DNA of 64,000 nt from Pseudomonas sp. LFM046 (GTDB lineage Bacteria; Pseudomonadota; Gammaproteobacteria; Pseudomonadales; Pseudomonadaceae). This document shows positions 16,642 through 24,862 of the stretch, in pieces. The notes beneath the pieces were generated by a model that made no database searches, was not told the DNA's origin, and saw only the letters and a program-made list of their open reading frames with translations. The position numbers and the translations under genes are program-made. How positions within the stretch are numbered: the first letter of the stretch is position 1; the number at the start of each line of letters is the position of its first letter. The stretch lies in contig NZ_JYKO02000001.1 in NCBI RefSeq assembly GCF_000949385.2, forward strand, positions 2,442,620-2,506,619. The letters run 5' to 3'.

Positions 16642-17040
16642 ATGTCTGCATTCGTTTCCCAACTCAGTGAGCTTTGGGCGCCGCGCTTGCTCAGTGTGCT
16701 GCGGATCATCACGGCCTTCCTGTTTCTCCAGCACGGCACTTCAAAGTTGTTCGGCTTTCCGCATGTCGCGTTTTTCGATGAGTTGAGTCTGTTTTCCCTG
16801 ATCGGCTTTGCCGGTGTGCTGGAAGTGGTCGGCGGACTGCTGTTGATGCTCGGTCTGTTCACGCGACCGGTCGCCTTTATCCTGTCCGGCGAAATGGCGT
16901 TTGCCTATTTCATCGGACATGCCCCCAAGGGGCTGCTCCCGCTGCTGAATGGCGGTGAACTGGCGATCGTGTTCTGCTTCGTATTCTTGTACCTGGCTGC
17001 GGCTGGTGGTGGCGCCTGGAGCCTTGACCGTCGGCCGTGA
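16642..17040 (+). CDS. DoxX family membrane protein
   Basis: A 132-residue protein with four membrane segments and DoxX-family sequence (LLSVLRIITAFLFLQHGTSK, GFAGVLEVVGGLLLMLGLFT and GEMAFAYFIGHAPKG). Members are linked with quinone or thiosulfate metabolism and redox stress, but no precise activity is assigned here. The start at 16642 has CAGGAG at a good distance; the upstream in-frame extension is rejected. Confidence 0.88.
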   Translation: MSAFVSQLSELWAPRLLSVLRIITAFLFLQHGTSKLFGFPHVAFFDELSLFSLIGFAGVLEVVGGLLLMLGLFTRPVAFILSGEMAFAYFIGHAPKGLLPLLNGGELAIVFCFVFLYLAAAGGGAWSLDRRP

Positions 17041-17248
17041 AGTGGCAGCCGGTCCAGGTAGATGGGTGGTTTTCTTGGGGAAATGGATGGAGCGGCAGTC
17101 GTCAGGTAGACGGCTAGGCTTTTTGGTGCCCCACCCTCATAGGGGGCGTCTGCGCCTCTGGCAGGCTGATGTACTGCCGGGGGCGCTTTCATTTGAACGT
17201 GGTCATGGGGCACCGGCTCTGCCTGTGACGCTTGCTGAAGGACATTTC

Positions 17249-17325
17249 GCAGGCCGGTGCTGAGCCTGCGAAGCCCAGCGATGTGTCGGTTGTTGGGCCT
17301 CGCTGCGCTCGGCACCAACCTACGG
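17249..17325. repeat. Intergenic inverted repeat, family A
   Basis: GGTGCTGAGCCTGCGAAGCC at the left, GTTGGGCCTCGCTGCGCTC and GGCACCAACCTACGG at the right: the family A pattern with a diverged left arm. It lies between the convergent DoxX and 17358 genes. Confidence 0.8.
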
Positions 17326-17357
17326 GGTCCGAGGTGACCACGCTCCAGGCGCTGATG

Positions 17358-17645
17358 TCACCGCAGCGCCTTGATCCGCTTCAGGACCAGGACCAGCGCG
17401 AACCCAAGGCCTCGGTCGTAATCCGTCTTGTGCAGCTGCTGCTTGGTAGTGGCGCCGGCTTTCCTGAGTTCTCTGACCAGGTCGAACAATTCCATGAGTG
17501 CCGGGCGGCCGTGGGGTGAGGCGATGGCTTCGTCGATCAGCGCGTCGAGCATGGCTGGCAGATCGCTGATGCATGTGCCTTCTCGGGTGACGACCTCTTT
17601 GGCCATCGCCAGGCCTGCTACGTGCTGTTGGGTGGGCTTTTTCAT
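17358..17645 (-). CDS. Hypothetical protein, 95 aa
   Basis: Soluble, mostly helical protein, unrecognised. It begins MKKPTQQHVAGLAMAKEVVT with a good GGAGAG ribosome site seven bases upstream, and it ends LKRIKALR. The GTG start seven codons earlier is less likely. It stands alone, in opposite orientation to the DoxX gene. Function unknown. Confidence 0.6.
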   Translation of the reverse strand: MKKPTQQHVAGLAMAKEVVTREGTCISDLPAMLDALIDEAIASPHGRPALMELFDLVRELRKAGATTKQQLHKTDYDRGLGFALVLVLKRIKALR

Positions 17646-18059
17646 GATGCTCTCCGAAGGCGTCACACTGTTTGGACACCTTGCGCCTGGAGGCGATCAA
17701 CTTAATTCCTGAATCAGGCTGAGGCGAGCTTTGGTAAGGCCAGCGATACACAATCAACCGCGATATCGCCGGCCGCGATCAATCTTTATTCCTAAGGCGC
17801 AATCAACCTGATGGCGGTCCTATGCCTGATTGACAGCATGTAGGAGGTGTAACAGGATGTTTCGTATTGAAGGGACAAGGTGAAAGCCGCAGCAGGACCC
17901 GTCTCGGCTCTACCACCCGTTACGGCCACAACCGTGACAGCGTTTGGTTCCCGCCTCGCGACACCGTGAGCGATCACTCGGTTTCAACTTCTTTGGCGCT
18001 CTTCGCCGATATCGTTCCCTGGCAATTTGCCTACAGGGGTCAATGGCGAGGAGGGGTTG
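17646..18059. other. Long leader/promoter region before the multicopper oxidase
   Basis: 414 bases without a clear gene. Near 17842 a perfect AGGAGGTG ribosome site precedes an eight-codon frame (17857-17883, MFRIEGTR), whose stop overlaps a GTG opening a further 29-codon frame. They could be leader peptides or chance. Repeated GATCAA or GATCAATC and GCAATCAACC stretches (17693-17812) may be operators. No terminator seen. Confidence 0.4.
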
Positions 18060-20294
18060 ATGTACCTTCCGAAAGATGCGTCCAAGGCACGCCTGCGCGA
18101 AGCGGAAATTGCCCGTCGGAATTTCGCGGAACTGGCCACTGCCTTATCCAAAGGGGAAGTCACGCGACGGGACTTCATAAAATGGGGCTTGGCCACTTCC
18201 AGCGGACTTCTGGTGCCCGTGCATGGCTTGAGCCCCTTCACCAGCAGCGCTTATGCGGGAACCTTCGACATCCCCACGGGGTTGTCACCCAGCCCGCTGT
18301 TCGGCGTGCTTCCCTTCACCCAGCCCATGCCGCGCTTCGACGTGCTGCCTCGCAAGGCATTCACCTTCGGCGCGGGCCTGATGAACCCCATACCCGCCTT
18401 CCCGGGCGTGCCCGGTCCTGATCCGGCCGAGCAGGCCAACACCACGCAGCAACCGGTACCGGCCGTGCTGGGTGGCGGTACCGGCCCGATCGAGGGTCGG
18501 CCACCGGGACCGATCTGGGCGCACCAGCACTGGGGCGAATTTCCGCCCAAGGTGGTGGTGGAGGTCACCCAGGAGGGTGCCAAGCCCAATACCGTCTACG
18601 ATCCGGGTGTGCCCTCATCCCTGAATTCCGGCATCGACCCGGCGCAGGCTTTGCGCCCGGCGTTCCATCCCGACCTGCCGGATCAAGGGAAGCTGAAGCT
18701 CTGGACCTTCAACGGCACCCTGCCGCCCAAACTGCTGATCGGCCGTTACCACGAACACATCCTGCTGCGGCACCACAACCGCCTGCCTGAAGACCCGACC
18801 CAGAACGGCGGCTTCGGCATTCACACCATCACCACCCATGAGCACAACGGTCACCACGGCGCGGAGAACGATGGCTTCACCGGCGCCTACTTCTTCCCCG
18901 GCGAGTTCTACGACTACCACTACCCGATCTGCCACGGTGGCTACTTCAGCTTCAACCAGGGCGCCAACGACCCACGCTGCGGCTCACCCAACGACGCCGG
19001 TGGCATCGACAACCTTCAGGGTGACTTCCACGAAACCATGAGCACCCACTGGTTCCACGACCACATGTTCAGCTTCACCTCGCAGAACGTGTACAAGGGC
19101 AACGCCGGGATGTTCAACATCTACAGCAGCCTGGATCGTGGCAACGAAGAGATCGACGACGGCGTGAACCTGCGCCTGCCCAGTGGTTCGGCCAAATCGT
19201 TCGGCAACCTCGACTACGACGTGAATCTGATGCTCGCCGACAAGGCCTGGGACCAGGACGGTCAACTGGCGATGGATATCTTCGACTTCGACGGGTTCCT
19301 CGGTGATGTGATGACGGTGAACCTGGTCTACAAGCCCTTCTTCGAGGTCGAGCGGCGCAAGTACCGCTTCCGCATTCTCAACGCGGCGGTGGCGCGGTTC
19401 TTCAAGCTGTCCCTGAGCGATGCGTCGCCGATGGTCCAGATCGCCAATGACGGCAACCTGCTGCCGACCCCGGTGACGCTCACGACCCTCGACGAAATCG
19501 GTATCGCCGAGCGCTACGACATCGTCATCGATTTCTCCCGCTACAGAGTCGGGGACAAGGTCTGGATGGTGAATCTCGCCGAGCACGAGACTGGCCGTCG
19601 GCCCATGCAGGATCTCTCGCTCCGCGATGCGATGTCGGGCACGTCCGGCGATCCCTGTGTTGGCCGCTTCCTGGAATTCCGCATCGTCCGCGATCCGGCT
19701 CGACCCGATACCAGCCAGATTCCCGATTTCCTCGTACCGAATCCCGACCTGTCGCAAATTCCGGTGGCAGCCGAGCGCACCTTCGTGTTCGGTCGCGGCG
19801 CCATCCAGACCACCAGCGACCCGATCTCATCGTTCGTCGGCCCATGGGGCATCGGGACCGATGGCGGCGCCAAGCTTGACGCGGACTTTGGCCGCATCTC
19901 GGCGGCGCCACGCTTCGGCACCCGCGAGATCTGGACGCTGAAGAACGGCGGCGCGGGCTGGGACCACCCGATCCACATCCACTTCGAGGAGGGCCAGATC
20001 CTCGCTCGCAATGGACGGCCGGAAAATGTCCCGACCTGGGAACGCGGCCGCAAGGATGTCTATCGCCTGCACCCGGGTACCAGCGTCACCCTCACCATGC
20101 AATTCCGCGATTTCGGTGGGATGTTCATGGAGCACTGTCACAACACCACCCACGAGGACAACGCCATGTTGCTGCGCTGGGAAATCGACGACGCTGGCGG
20201 CGCCTTCCTGCGCCCGCTGCCAACGCCGATCCCGACGCCCCAGGGTGTGCGCTTCGTGGACCCGACCGAGATTTTGCCGACCGCCTTCAGATAG
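18060..20294 (+). CDS. Large Tat-exported multicopper oxidase
   Basis: A 744-residue oxidase. A 35-residue N-terminal extension precedes a Tat motif (TRRDFIKWG, about residue 40), indicating export of the folded enzyme. Copper-site motifs in order are HEHNGHH (about 260), HWFHDHM (330), HPIHIHF (636) and HCHNTTHEDNAM (692), the last giving type 1 Cu ligands with Met as axial residue. It is longer than laccases of about 500 residues and closer to large bacterial oxidases of metals or phenols; the substrate is unknown. The start at 18060 has GAGGAGGGG upstream. Two small genes follow closely. Confidence 0.88.
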   Translation: MYLPKDASKARLREAEIARRNFAELATALSKGEVTRRDFIKWGLATSSGLLVPVHGLSPFTSSAYAGTFDIPTGLSPSPLFGVLPFTQPMPRFDVLPRKAFTFGAGLMNPIPAFPGVPGPDPAEQANTTQQPVPAVLGGGTGPIEGRPPGPIWAHQHWGEFPPKVVVEVTQEGAKPNTVYDPGVPSSLNSGIDPAQALRPAFHPDLPDQGKLKLWTFNGTLPPKLLIGRYHEHILLRHHNRLPEDPTQNGGFGIHTITTHEHNGHHGAENDGFTGAYFFPGEFYDYHYPICHGGYFSFNQGANDPRCGSPNDAGGIDNLQGDFHETMSTHWFHDHMFSFTSQNVYKGNAGMFNIYSSLDRGNEEIDDGVNLRLPSGSAKSFGNLDYDVNLMLADKAWDQDGQLAMDIFDFDGFLGDVMTVNLVYKPFFEVERRKYRFRILNAAVARFFKLSLSDASPMVQIANDGNLLPTPVTLTTLDEIGIAERYDIVIDFSRYRVGDKVWMVNLAEHETGRRPMQDLSLRDAMSGTSGDPCVGRFLEFRIVRDPARPDTSQIPDFLVPNPDLSQIPVAAERTFVFGRGAIQTTSDPISSFVGPWGIGTDGGAKLDADFGRISAAPRFGTREIWTLKNGGAGWDHPIHIHFEEGQILARNGRPENVPTWERGRKDVYRLHPGTSVTLTMQFRDFGGMFMEHCHNTTHEDNAMLLRWEIDDAGGAFLRPLPTPIPTPQGVRFVDPTEILPTAFR

Positions 20295-20304
20295 GAGGCA
20301 CAAC

Positions 20305-20439
20305 ATGAGTGCTGCGAGGCGGTGGGCGAGGCTGGCGGCGTGCATGTCGCTGACGGGTGTCAGTGTGCCCCATTGCGCCTCACGGCCTCGTGGCCAACAA
20401 CAATCACGACTCCGCCGGGAGCCCAGGAGCCAATCATGA
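20305..20439 (+). CDS. Tiny ORF coupled to the multicopper oxidase genes
   Basis: 44 codons beginning MSAARRWARLAACMSLTGVS, preceded by AGGAGG right after the oxidase stop. Its TGA overlaps the ATG of the next gene by the ATGA pattern, so it would couple translation of the oxidase gene to that of the secreted partner. The N-terminus looks like a signal peptide; the rest is Arg/Gln-rich. It may be a coupling device, not a functional protein. Confidence 0.45.
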   Translation: MSAARRWARLAACMSLTGVSVPHCASRPRGQQQSRLRREPRSQS

Positions 20440-20966
20440 ACATCAAGCACGGAAGATTCCCGCCAGCACTGTTGGCATTCGCCGGGTTGGTGGCCGTCCT
20501 GGAGTCGAGCAGTGCGGCCTCCTCGCGCTCCTCCACGAACGCCTTCCAGCGCCGCACGGACGTGAAAACGGTCCCCATTGCCGGCACCCTGGCGGGTAAG
20601 ACCGAGGACATCGACATCAACGGGACCGCGCGCATCATTTCCACCGCGTTCACCGATGACGACCCGGGCGCGCTGCCGGGGGTCTTTCTGCTGATCGACA
20701 TCATCGAGGCGACCGGCGTCGGCCAGCAGAGCGGGACCCTCTATCTCGTCCATGGCGAGAACCAGGTGCTCCGCTTACTGGTCGCGACCGACGTGGTGGA
20801 GCTGACGTTCCCCATCTCGCCGGCAAACGCCAAGAAGTCCTCGGCCACGGAGACGGTGCTGGCCACCTTCCAACTGACCTTCGATGTCGACTCGGGCCAA
20901 CTGACGGCGGCCACCGCCAGCTTCTCCACGCCCGGGTTTTCGGTAACGGAGCCAGCACCGGCTTGA
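20436..20966 (+). CDS. Secreted protein of unknown function, partner of the multicopper oxidase
   Basis: A 176-residue protein with a signal peptide (about 1-28, ending near SSSAASS). The mature part is rich in V, T, I and D and looks like an all-beta domain (DIDINGTARIIST, LPGVFLLIDIIEATGVGQ, ATFQLTFDVDSGQLTAA). It has no Cys and no metal motif. I do not recognise the family. Its place right behind the oxidase and the ATGA coupling suggest joint function in the periplasm. Confidence 0.65.
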   Translation: MNIKHGRFPPALLAFAGLVAVLESSSAASSRSSTNAFQRRTDVKTVPIAGTLAGKTEDIDINGTARIISTAFTDDDPGALPGVFLLIDIIEATGVGQQSGTLYLVHGENQVLRLLVATDVVELTFPISPANAKKSSATETVLATFQLTFDVDSGQLTAATASFSTPGFSVTEPAPA

Positions 20967-21155
20967 GGCGTCGGCCCGCTGCTTCGGCGCGGAGCGCTGT
21001 AGGCTCTGCGCCGGGCATGCACGCAGGTGCGCATCGCCTACTCAGCCACGGTGGCTGGCGATATAGTGCGTGCCCACCCGTCATGCCCACCGAGTAGTGC
21101 AACTCGGCACGGCTTTGCGAACGTTCCGAATGTGCGACTGGAAGGACCCCCGACA

Positions 21156-21908
21156 ATGCATCCGAAGAACCTCGATGGAGCCACCGATGAATCACTGCTG
21201 CTCGCGGAGCTGAAGCGCTTGTTGAAGGATCGCAATATCCGCTATTGCGATATCGCCGAGCAGTTGAACGTGAGCGAGACGACCATCAAGCGCAAGTTGA
21301 CCGGGCATGGTCTGAGCGTCGCGATGCTGGAGTCGGTGTGTGCCATTGCAGGCGTCCGCCTCATCGATCTTGCCGAGCTGGCGGCGCGGCGCAGCGATAG
21401 CAAGATTCACGCATTGAGCGTCGAGCAGGAGCAGGGGCTGGCCGATGCCCCGTTCACGGCGTTCATCTTCCTGCTGTTGCGCTATGACTGGACACCCCGG
21501 GAGATCCAGCAGGAATTCGGCCTGGACGAGCCGGGCACCTTCCTTCACTTGCGGCGACTCGAAAAACTCCGTTTGCTCGACCTGTTTCCCGGCAACCGCG
21601 TCCGTCTGCTGACGGTGCGGCATCCGGAGTGGATTCCGGGAGGCCCGTTGCGACGGGCCGTTCACGACGCGATGCGCCGGCATTTTGAAGCGATGGATTT
21701 CCACGACCCACAGTCGCTTTGGCAGCTCGAAACCGTCAAGTTGTCGCGCGGATCGATCGACCAGTTGCGCCAGATGATGGCGTCGCTTTCGCAGCGCATG
21801 CGAGAACTCGCGACCGACGATCGCTCCCTGCCTGACGGGCAGACGGACTGGTACAGCATGCTGTGCATGGCTCGCCTTACCGATCCGCGAATCTTCTGGA
21901 CCACGTGA
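21156..21908 (+). CDS. Helix-turn-helix regulator with second winged-helix-like domain
   Basis: A 250-residue transcription regulator. The N-terminal XRE-like HTH is at about residues 24-60 (YCDIAEQLNVSETTIKRKLT). A second segment (about 120-150, TPREIQQEFGLDEPGTFLHL and following) looks like a winged helix. The C-terminal 90 residues are helical. The start at 21156 has GGAAGGA upstream, preferred to an in-frame start 129 bases earlier. It is likely to control the SDR/NTF2 operon downstream or the oxidase upstream. Confidence 0.75.
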   Translation: MHPKNLDGATDESLLLAELKRLLKDRNIRYCDIAEQLNVSETTIKRKLTGHGLSVAMLESVCAIAGVRLIDLAELAARRSDSKIHALSVEQEQGLADAPFTAFIFLLLRYDWTPREIQQEFGLDEPGTFLHLRRLEKLRLLDLFPGNRVRLLTVRHPEWIPGGPLRRAVHDAMRRHFEAMDFHDPQSLWQLETVKLSRGSIDQLRQMMASLSQRMRELATDDRSLPDGQTDWYSMLCMARLTDPRIFWTT

Positions 21909-22078
21909 CACCGGCCGTGGTGCCGCCATTCGCGCGATGTACCGCAACGCGCCACCGCCAAGTATCACTCCGAGATACTTTATAGAAAGCCAAGCGTTGA
22001 ACTGTTAGCTCAGGATCTGCTGCTGATACTTTTCCTCAACGACATCGTGTCGATATCCCGAGGACAGGAGAGGCAAAG

Positions 22079-22852
22079 ATGAGAACGAGCGCATTCCCAG
22101 TTGGCGCCACCTTGGTTTTTGGCGGTAGCGGTGGCATCGGACAAGGCGTTGCCCTTGAGTTCGCACGCGCTGGAGTACCGGTCGCAGTCGGCTACCGGAG
22201 CAAGGCCGATGTGGCACAGCGCGTCGCCGACCAGATCCGGGAAGAGGGCGTCAACGCGAGCACCCACCAAGTCGACGTAACCGATGCCGCCCAGGTCAAG
22301 GCAACGCTGGACGCCGCCATTGAAGCTCACGGCCGCGTGCACACCATCGTCTGGGCGGCTGGCCCTTTCGTGAATCAGCTCCATATCAGCGAAATGAGCC
22401 GTGACGACTGGAAGCGCGCCATCGATGTCGAAGTCATGGGGTTCTTCAATGCCGCCAAGGCTGCGCTGCCGCACCTGCGCGCCTCGGGGGGCGGATCGTT
22501 CGTCACACTGGGCTCCGCCGGCCATTTGCGCTGGCCGGATCGCGACGGCTTGTCAGTCGCGCCGAAGGCCGCGAATGAATCGCTTGTGAAGGGCCTTGCC
22601 CGCGAGGAAGGCCGCTTCAACATCCGTGCGAATTCCGTCCTGGTCGGTGTCATCGAGGCCGGCATGTTCCCGCAGCTCCTGGAGCAGGGACAGTTCGACC
22701 AGCGGTGGATCGACGAAACGATGCACATGCTTGCACTCAAGCGCTGGGGAAAGCCCGAGGAAATCGGTCGTGCCGCCGTGTTCCTGGCATCCGACAACGC
22801 GGCCTACATCACCGGGCAGCAACTGAACGTGTCCGGCGGGTACGGCATCTAG
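22079..22852 (+). CDS. SDR-family protein with altered active site
   Basis: A 257-residue short-chain dehydrogenase/reductase fold. The nucleotide motif GGSGGIGQG (15-23) and AAG at 93-95 are intact and the C-terminus has typical GRAAVFLASDNAAYITGQ. The active-site tetrad is unusual: Ser is present (S146), Lys is K163, but the Tyr position of YxxxK is S159 (SVAPK), and the usual Asn is Glu (DVEVMG, about 118). Normal hydride-transfer chemistry is therefore doubtful. It is followed after ten bases by the NTF2-like gene, so they form an operon. Confidence 0.85.
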   Translation: MRTSAFPVGATLVFGGSGGIGQGVALEFARAGVPVAVGYRSKADVAQRVADQIREEGVNASTHQVDVTDAAQVKATLDAAIEAHGRVHTIVWAAGPFVNQLHISEMSRDDWKRAIDVEVMGFFNAAKAALPHLRASGGGSFVTLGSAGHLRWPDRDGLSVAPKAANESLVKGLAREEGRFNIRANSVLVGVIEAGMFPQLLEQGQFDQRWIDETMHMLALKRWGKPEEIGRAAVFLASDNAAYITGQQLNVSGGYGI

Positions 22853-22862
22853 GAGATTCGAG

Positions 22863-23459
22863 ATGACTACATGGCGTAGTTCCGCGACCGGGACTGCGAC
22901 GCTGGAGCCGCACGTCGTCGACCTGTCGGAAATGGTCGAAAAATTCGCGCTCCAGCAGCTCGCCTGGACCTATTGCCACGCGATCGACCGGGGAGATCTG
23001 AAGCTCGTGCGCAGCCTCTACCACGACGACGCGATTGACGATCACGGCCCGATGTTTCGCGGATCGCCCGATGAGTATGTCGCGTGGCTGCCCGGCATGC
23101 TCGCCAACTGGGAAGCCACCTCACACGTCATCTCGAACATGCTCTTCCTCATCGATGGGAATCAGGCCGAAGGCGAACTGGTGGTGCTGGCCTACCACCG
23201 CACGCCCGCCCCGAATTCGCGTGAGGTCATTGCCCGGGGACGCTACCTCGACCGCTACGAGAAGCGCGAGGGCATCTGGCGCTTTTTGCGGCGCTCGCTC
23301 GTACTCGATTCGATGGAGGAGCGCGCCACCCCGATAGGCAGCGGCCCTTCGCTGGATGAGGGCATGGAGAAGGGCAGGGCTGATGCGGGAGATGCCTGCT
23401 TTACGCGGCTTGCCATGTTTGCTCGGCAGCGGGGCCTGCTCGACGAGCATCGCCGGTAG
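22863..23459 (+). CDS. NTF2-like (SnoaL) family protein
   Basis: A 198-residue protein with a SnoaL-like alpha+beta barrel at about 22-150 (LQQLAWTYCHAIDRGDLKLV, SLYHDDAIDDHG, SHVISNMLFLI and GRYLDRYEKREGIWR). Such proteins are isomerases, dehydratases, dehydrochlorinases or binding proteins in catabolic operons. The catalytic His/Asp pair cannot be assigned with certainty, but H and D in YHDDAIDDHG are candidates. It is in an operon with the SDR-like gene and ends before a shared terminator. Confidence 0.85.
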   Translation: MTTWRSSATGTATLEPHVVDLSEMVEKFALQQLAWTYCHAIDRGDLKLVRSLYHDDAIDDHGPMFRGSPDEYVAWLPGMLANWEATSHVISNMLFLIDGNQAEGELVVLAYHRTPAPNSREVIARGRYLDRYEKREGIWRFLRRSLVLDSMEERATPIGSGPSLDEGMEKGRADAGDACFTRLAMFARQRGLLDEHRR

Positions 23460-23513
23460 TGCTGCCTTATCCGTGCTGAAGCTGCCCTCTCTCCTGGTAA
23501 GAGCCCTTGCCAA

Positions 23514-23541
23514 AAATGGCCGACTTCTCAGTCGGCCATTT
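23514..23541. terminator. Bidirectional terminator between NTF2-like and hydrolase genes
   Basis: AAATGGCCGACT and AGTCGGCCATTT form a 12-base-pair stem with loop TCTC, followed on the minus strand by more T residues. It serves both convergent units. Confidence 0.85.
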
Positions 23542-23563
23542 GGATTGGATAGGTCATCGGACG

Positions 23564-24616
23564 TTAAAGCCTGTCTACGTCTACCACCGCCTGCGCAAAT
23601 GCCTGCGGTGCTTCCTGGGGAAGATTGTGGCCGATGCCACCGGTGAGGGTTCGGTGCGCGTATTTACCGGTGAACTTGCCGGCGTAGGCGCTGGGCGGCA
23701 CATGGAATGCCCCATTGGCATCGCCCTCCAGGGTGATGCTGGGAACGGTTATGGGCGGGGCTGAAACAAGTTTCCGCTCAAGGTCGTCGTATTTCGCTTC
23801 ACCCTCGGCCAGGCCTTGCCGCCAGCGATAGTTGTGGATGGTGATGGCGACGTGGTCGGGATTGTCGAAGGCCTTGGCGCTGCGTTCGAACGTCGCGTCA
23901 TCGAAGTTCCACTTGGGAGAGGCCTGCTTCCAGATCAACTTGGCAAACTCGTGCGTGTACTTCGCATAGCCGGCGCGGCCGCGTTCCGTTGCGAAGTAGA
24001 ACTGGTACCACCACAGAAGCTCGCCCTCCGGAGTCAGCGGCTTCTTGCCGGCCTCCTGATTACCGATCAGGTAGCCGCTCACCGATACCAATCCCTTGCA
24101 ACGCTCCGGCCACAGCACTGCAATGATGTCGGCGGTGCGTGCTCCCCAATCGAAAGCCGCAAGGATAGCCTTCTGAATCTTGAGCGCATCCATCAGGGCA
24201 ATGATGTCGGATGCCACCGCGGTGGGTTGAGCATTGCGCATGGTCTGATCGGACAGGAAGCGCGTCGACCCATAGCCACGCAGATAGGGGACTATCACTC
24301 GGAACCCCTGAGACGCCAGCAGTGGCGCGACATCGACAAAGCTGTGGATGTCGTATGGCCAGCCGTGTAGCAGCAGGACCGGTGGCCCATCGGGCGGTCC
24401 TGCCTCGGCGTAGCCGACGTTGAGAAGCCCTGCGTCGATCTGCTTGATCGAGGCAAAAGATGTATGGGCGCCCGGCTTGACCGGCGGTAGCGACGCCGCT
24501 TCCGGCTGGCTGGTTTGAGCGCTTGCAGCTCGCGGCATCTCGAACTGTGCCGCTACTACAGCCAGTGCCGCCATACGCATGAAATCACGCCGATGCGAAT
24601 CAAATGCCTCTGACAT
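23564..24616 (-). CDS. Tat-exported alpha/beta hydrolase (epoxide hydrolase-like)
   Basis: A 350-residue enzyme with a Tat-like signal (HRRDFMRMAALAVVAA, residues 8-23). The alpha/beta-hydrolase core shows the oxyanion motif HGWP (84-87), an Asp nucleophile D156 in AAFDWGAR and the catalytic His H330 in GGIGHNLPQE. An Asp nucleophile points to epoxide hydrolases or haloalkane dehalogenases, not esterases. The start at 24616 has GGGAGAAG just upstream; an earlier in-frame ATG is possible. It sits next to the SDR/NTF2 unit and may act on the same compound. Confidence 0.85.
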   Translation of the reverse strand: MSEAFDSHRRDFMRMAALAVVAAQFEMPRAASAQTSQPEAASLPPVKPGAHTSFASIKQIDAGLLNVGYAEAGPPDGPPVLLLHGWPYDIHSFVDVAPLLASQGFRVIVPYLRGYGSTRFLSDQTMRNAQPTAVASDIIALMDALKIQKAILAAFDWGARTADIIAVLWPERCKGLVSVSGYLIGNQEAGKKPLTPEGELLWWYQFYFATERGRAGYAKYTHEFAKLIWKQASPKWNFDDATFERSAKAFDNPDHVAITIHNYRWRQGLAEGEAKYDDLERKLVSAPPITVPSITLEGDANGAFHVPPSAYAGKFTGKYAHRTLTGGIGHNLPQEAPQAFAQAVVDVDRL

Positions 24617-24679
24617 TTTCTTCTCCCGAATCATTTCGGCCAGGGGGCGATTACCCGCACGTGGAATCAATGAACAAGA

Positions 24680-24756
24680 GTAGGTTGGCGATCAGGGGGC
24701 CGCGAGCCCGCTGAAGAGAAACGCTTCGTTGGGCTTCGCTCTGCCACAACCTACGG
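24680..24756. repeat. Intergenic inverted repeat, family A
   Basis: GTAGGTTGGCG at the left, CTTCGTTGGGCTTCGCTCTG and CCACAACCTACGG at the right. The middle has diverged. A second element of similar design follows 20 bases later. Confidence 0.75.
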
Positions 24757-24775
24757 AGCTGCATGGGGGCGAGTC

Positions 24776-24850
24776 CGTAGGATGGGTAGAGCGAAGCGAA
24801 ACCCATGCGGAGCGAGGACGATGCGTTTCGTGGCTCAACCCGCCCTACGG
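24776..24850. repeat. Intergenic inverted repeat, GTAGGATGGGT variant of family A
   Basis: CGTAGGATGGGTAGAGCGAA with GCGAAACCCATGCG at the left, ATGCGTTTCG in the middle and CAACCCGCCCTACGG at the right. A half-copy of the same variant in the opposite direction (TACCCATCCTACG) is at 39511-39541. Confidence 0.75.
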
Positions 24851-24862
24851 GTCACCCACATA

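Noticed and set aside
17792-17977. A 61-codon minus-strand frame in the oxidase leader
   Set aside because: No ribosome site, no recognisable sequence, and it lies in a probable regulatory leader.
22079-22852. A FabI-like enoyl reductase in place of a generic SDR
   Set aside because: FabI uses Tyr-x6-Lys, and I see no Tyr at a matching distance from K163. The nucleotide motif is of the classical SDR kind.
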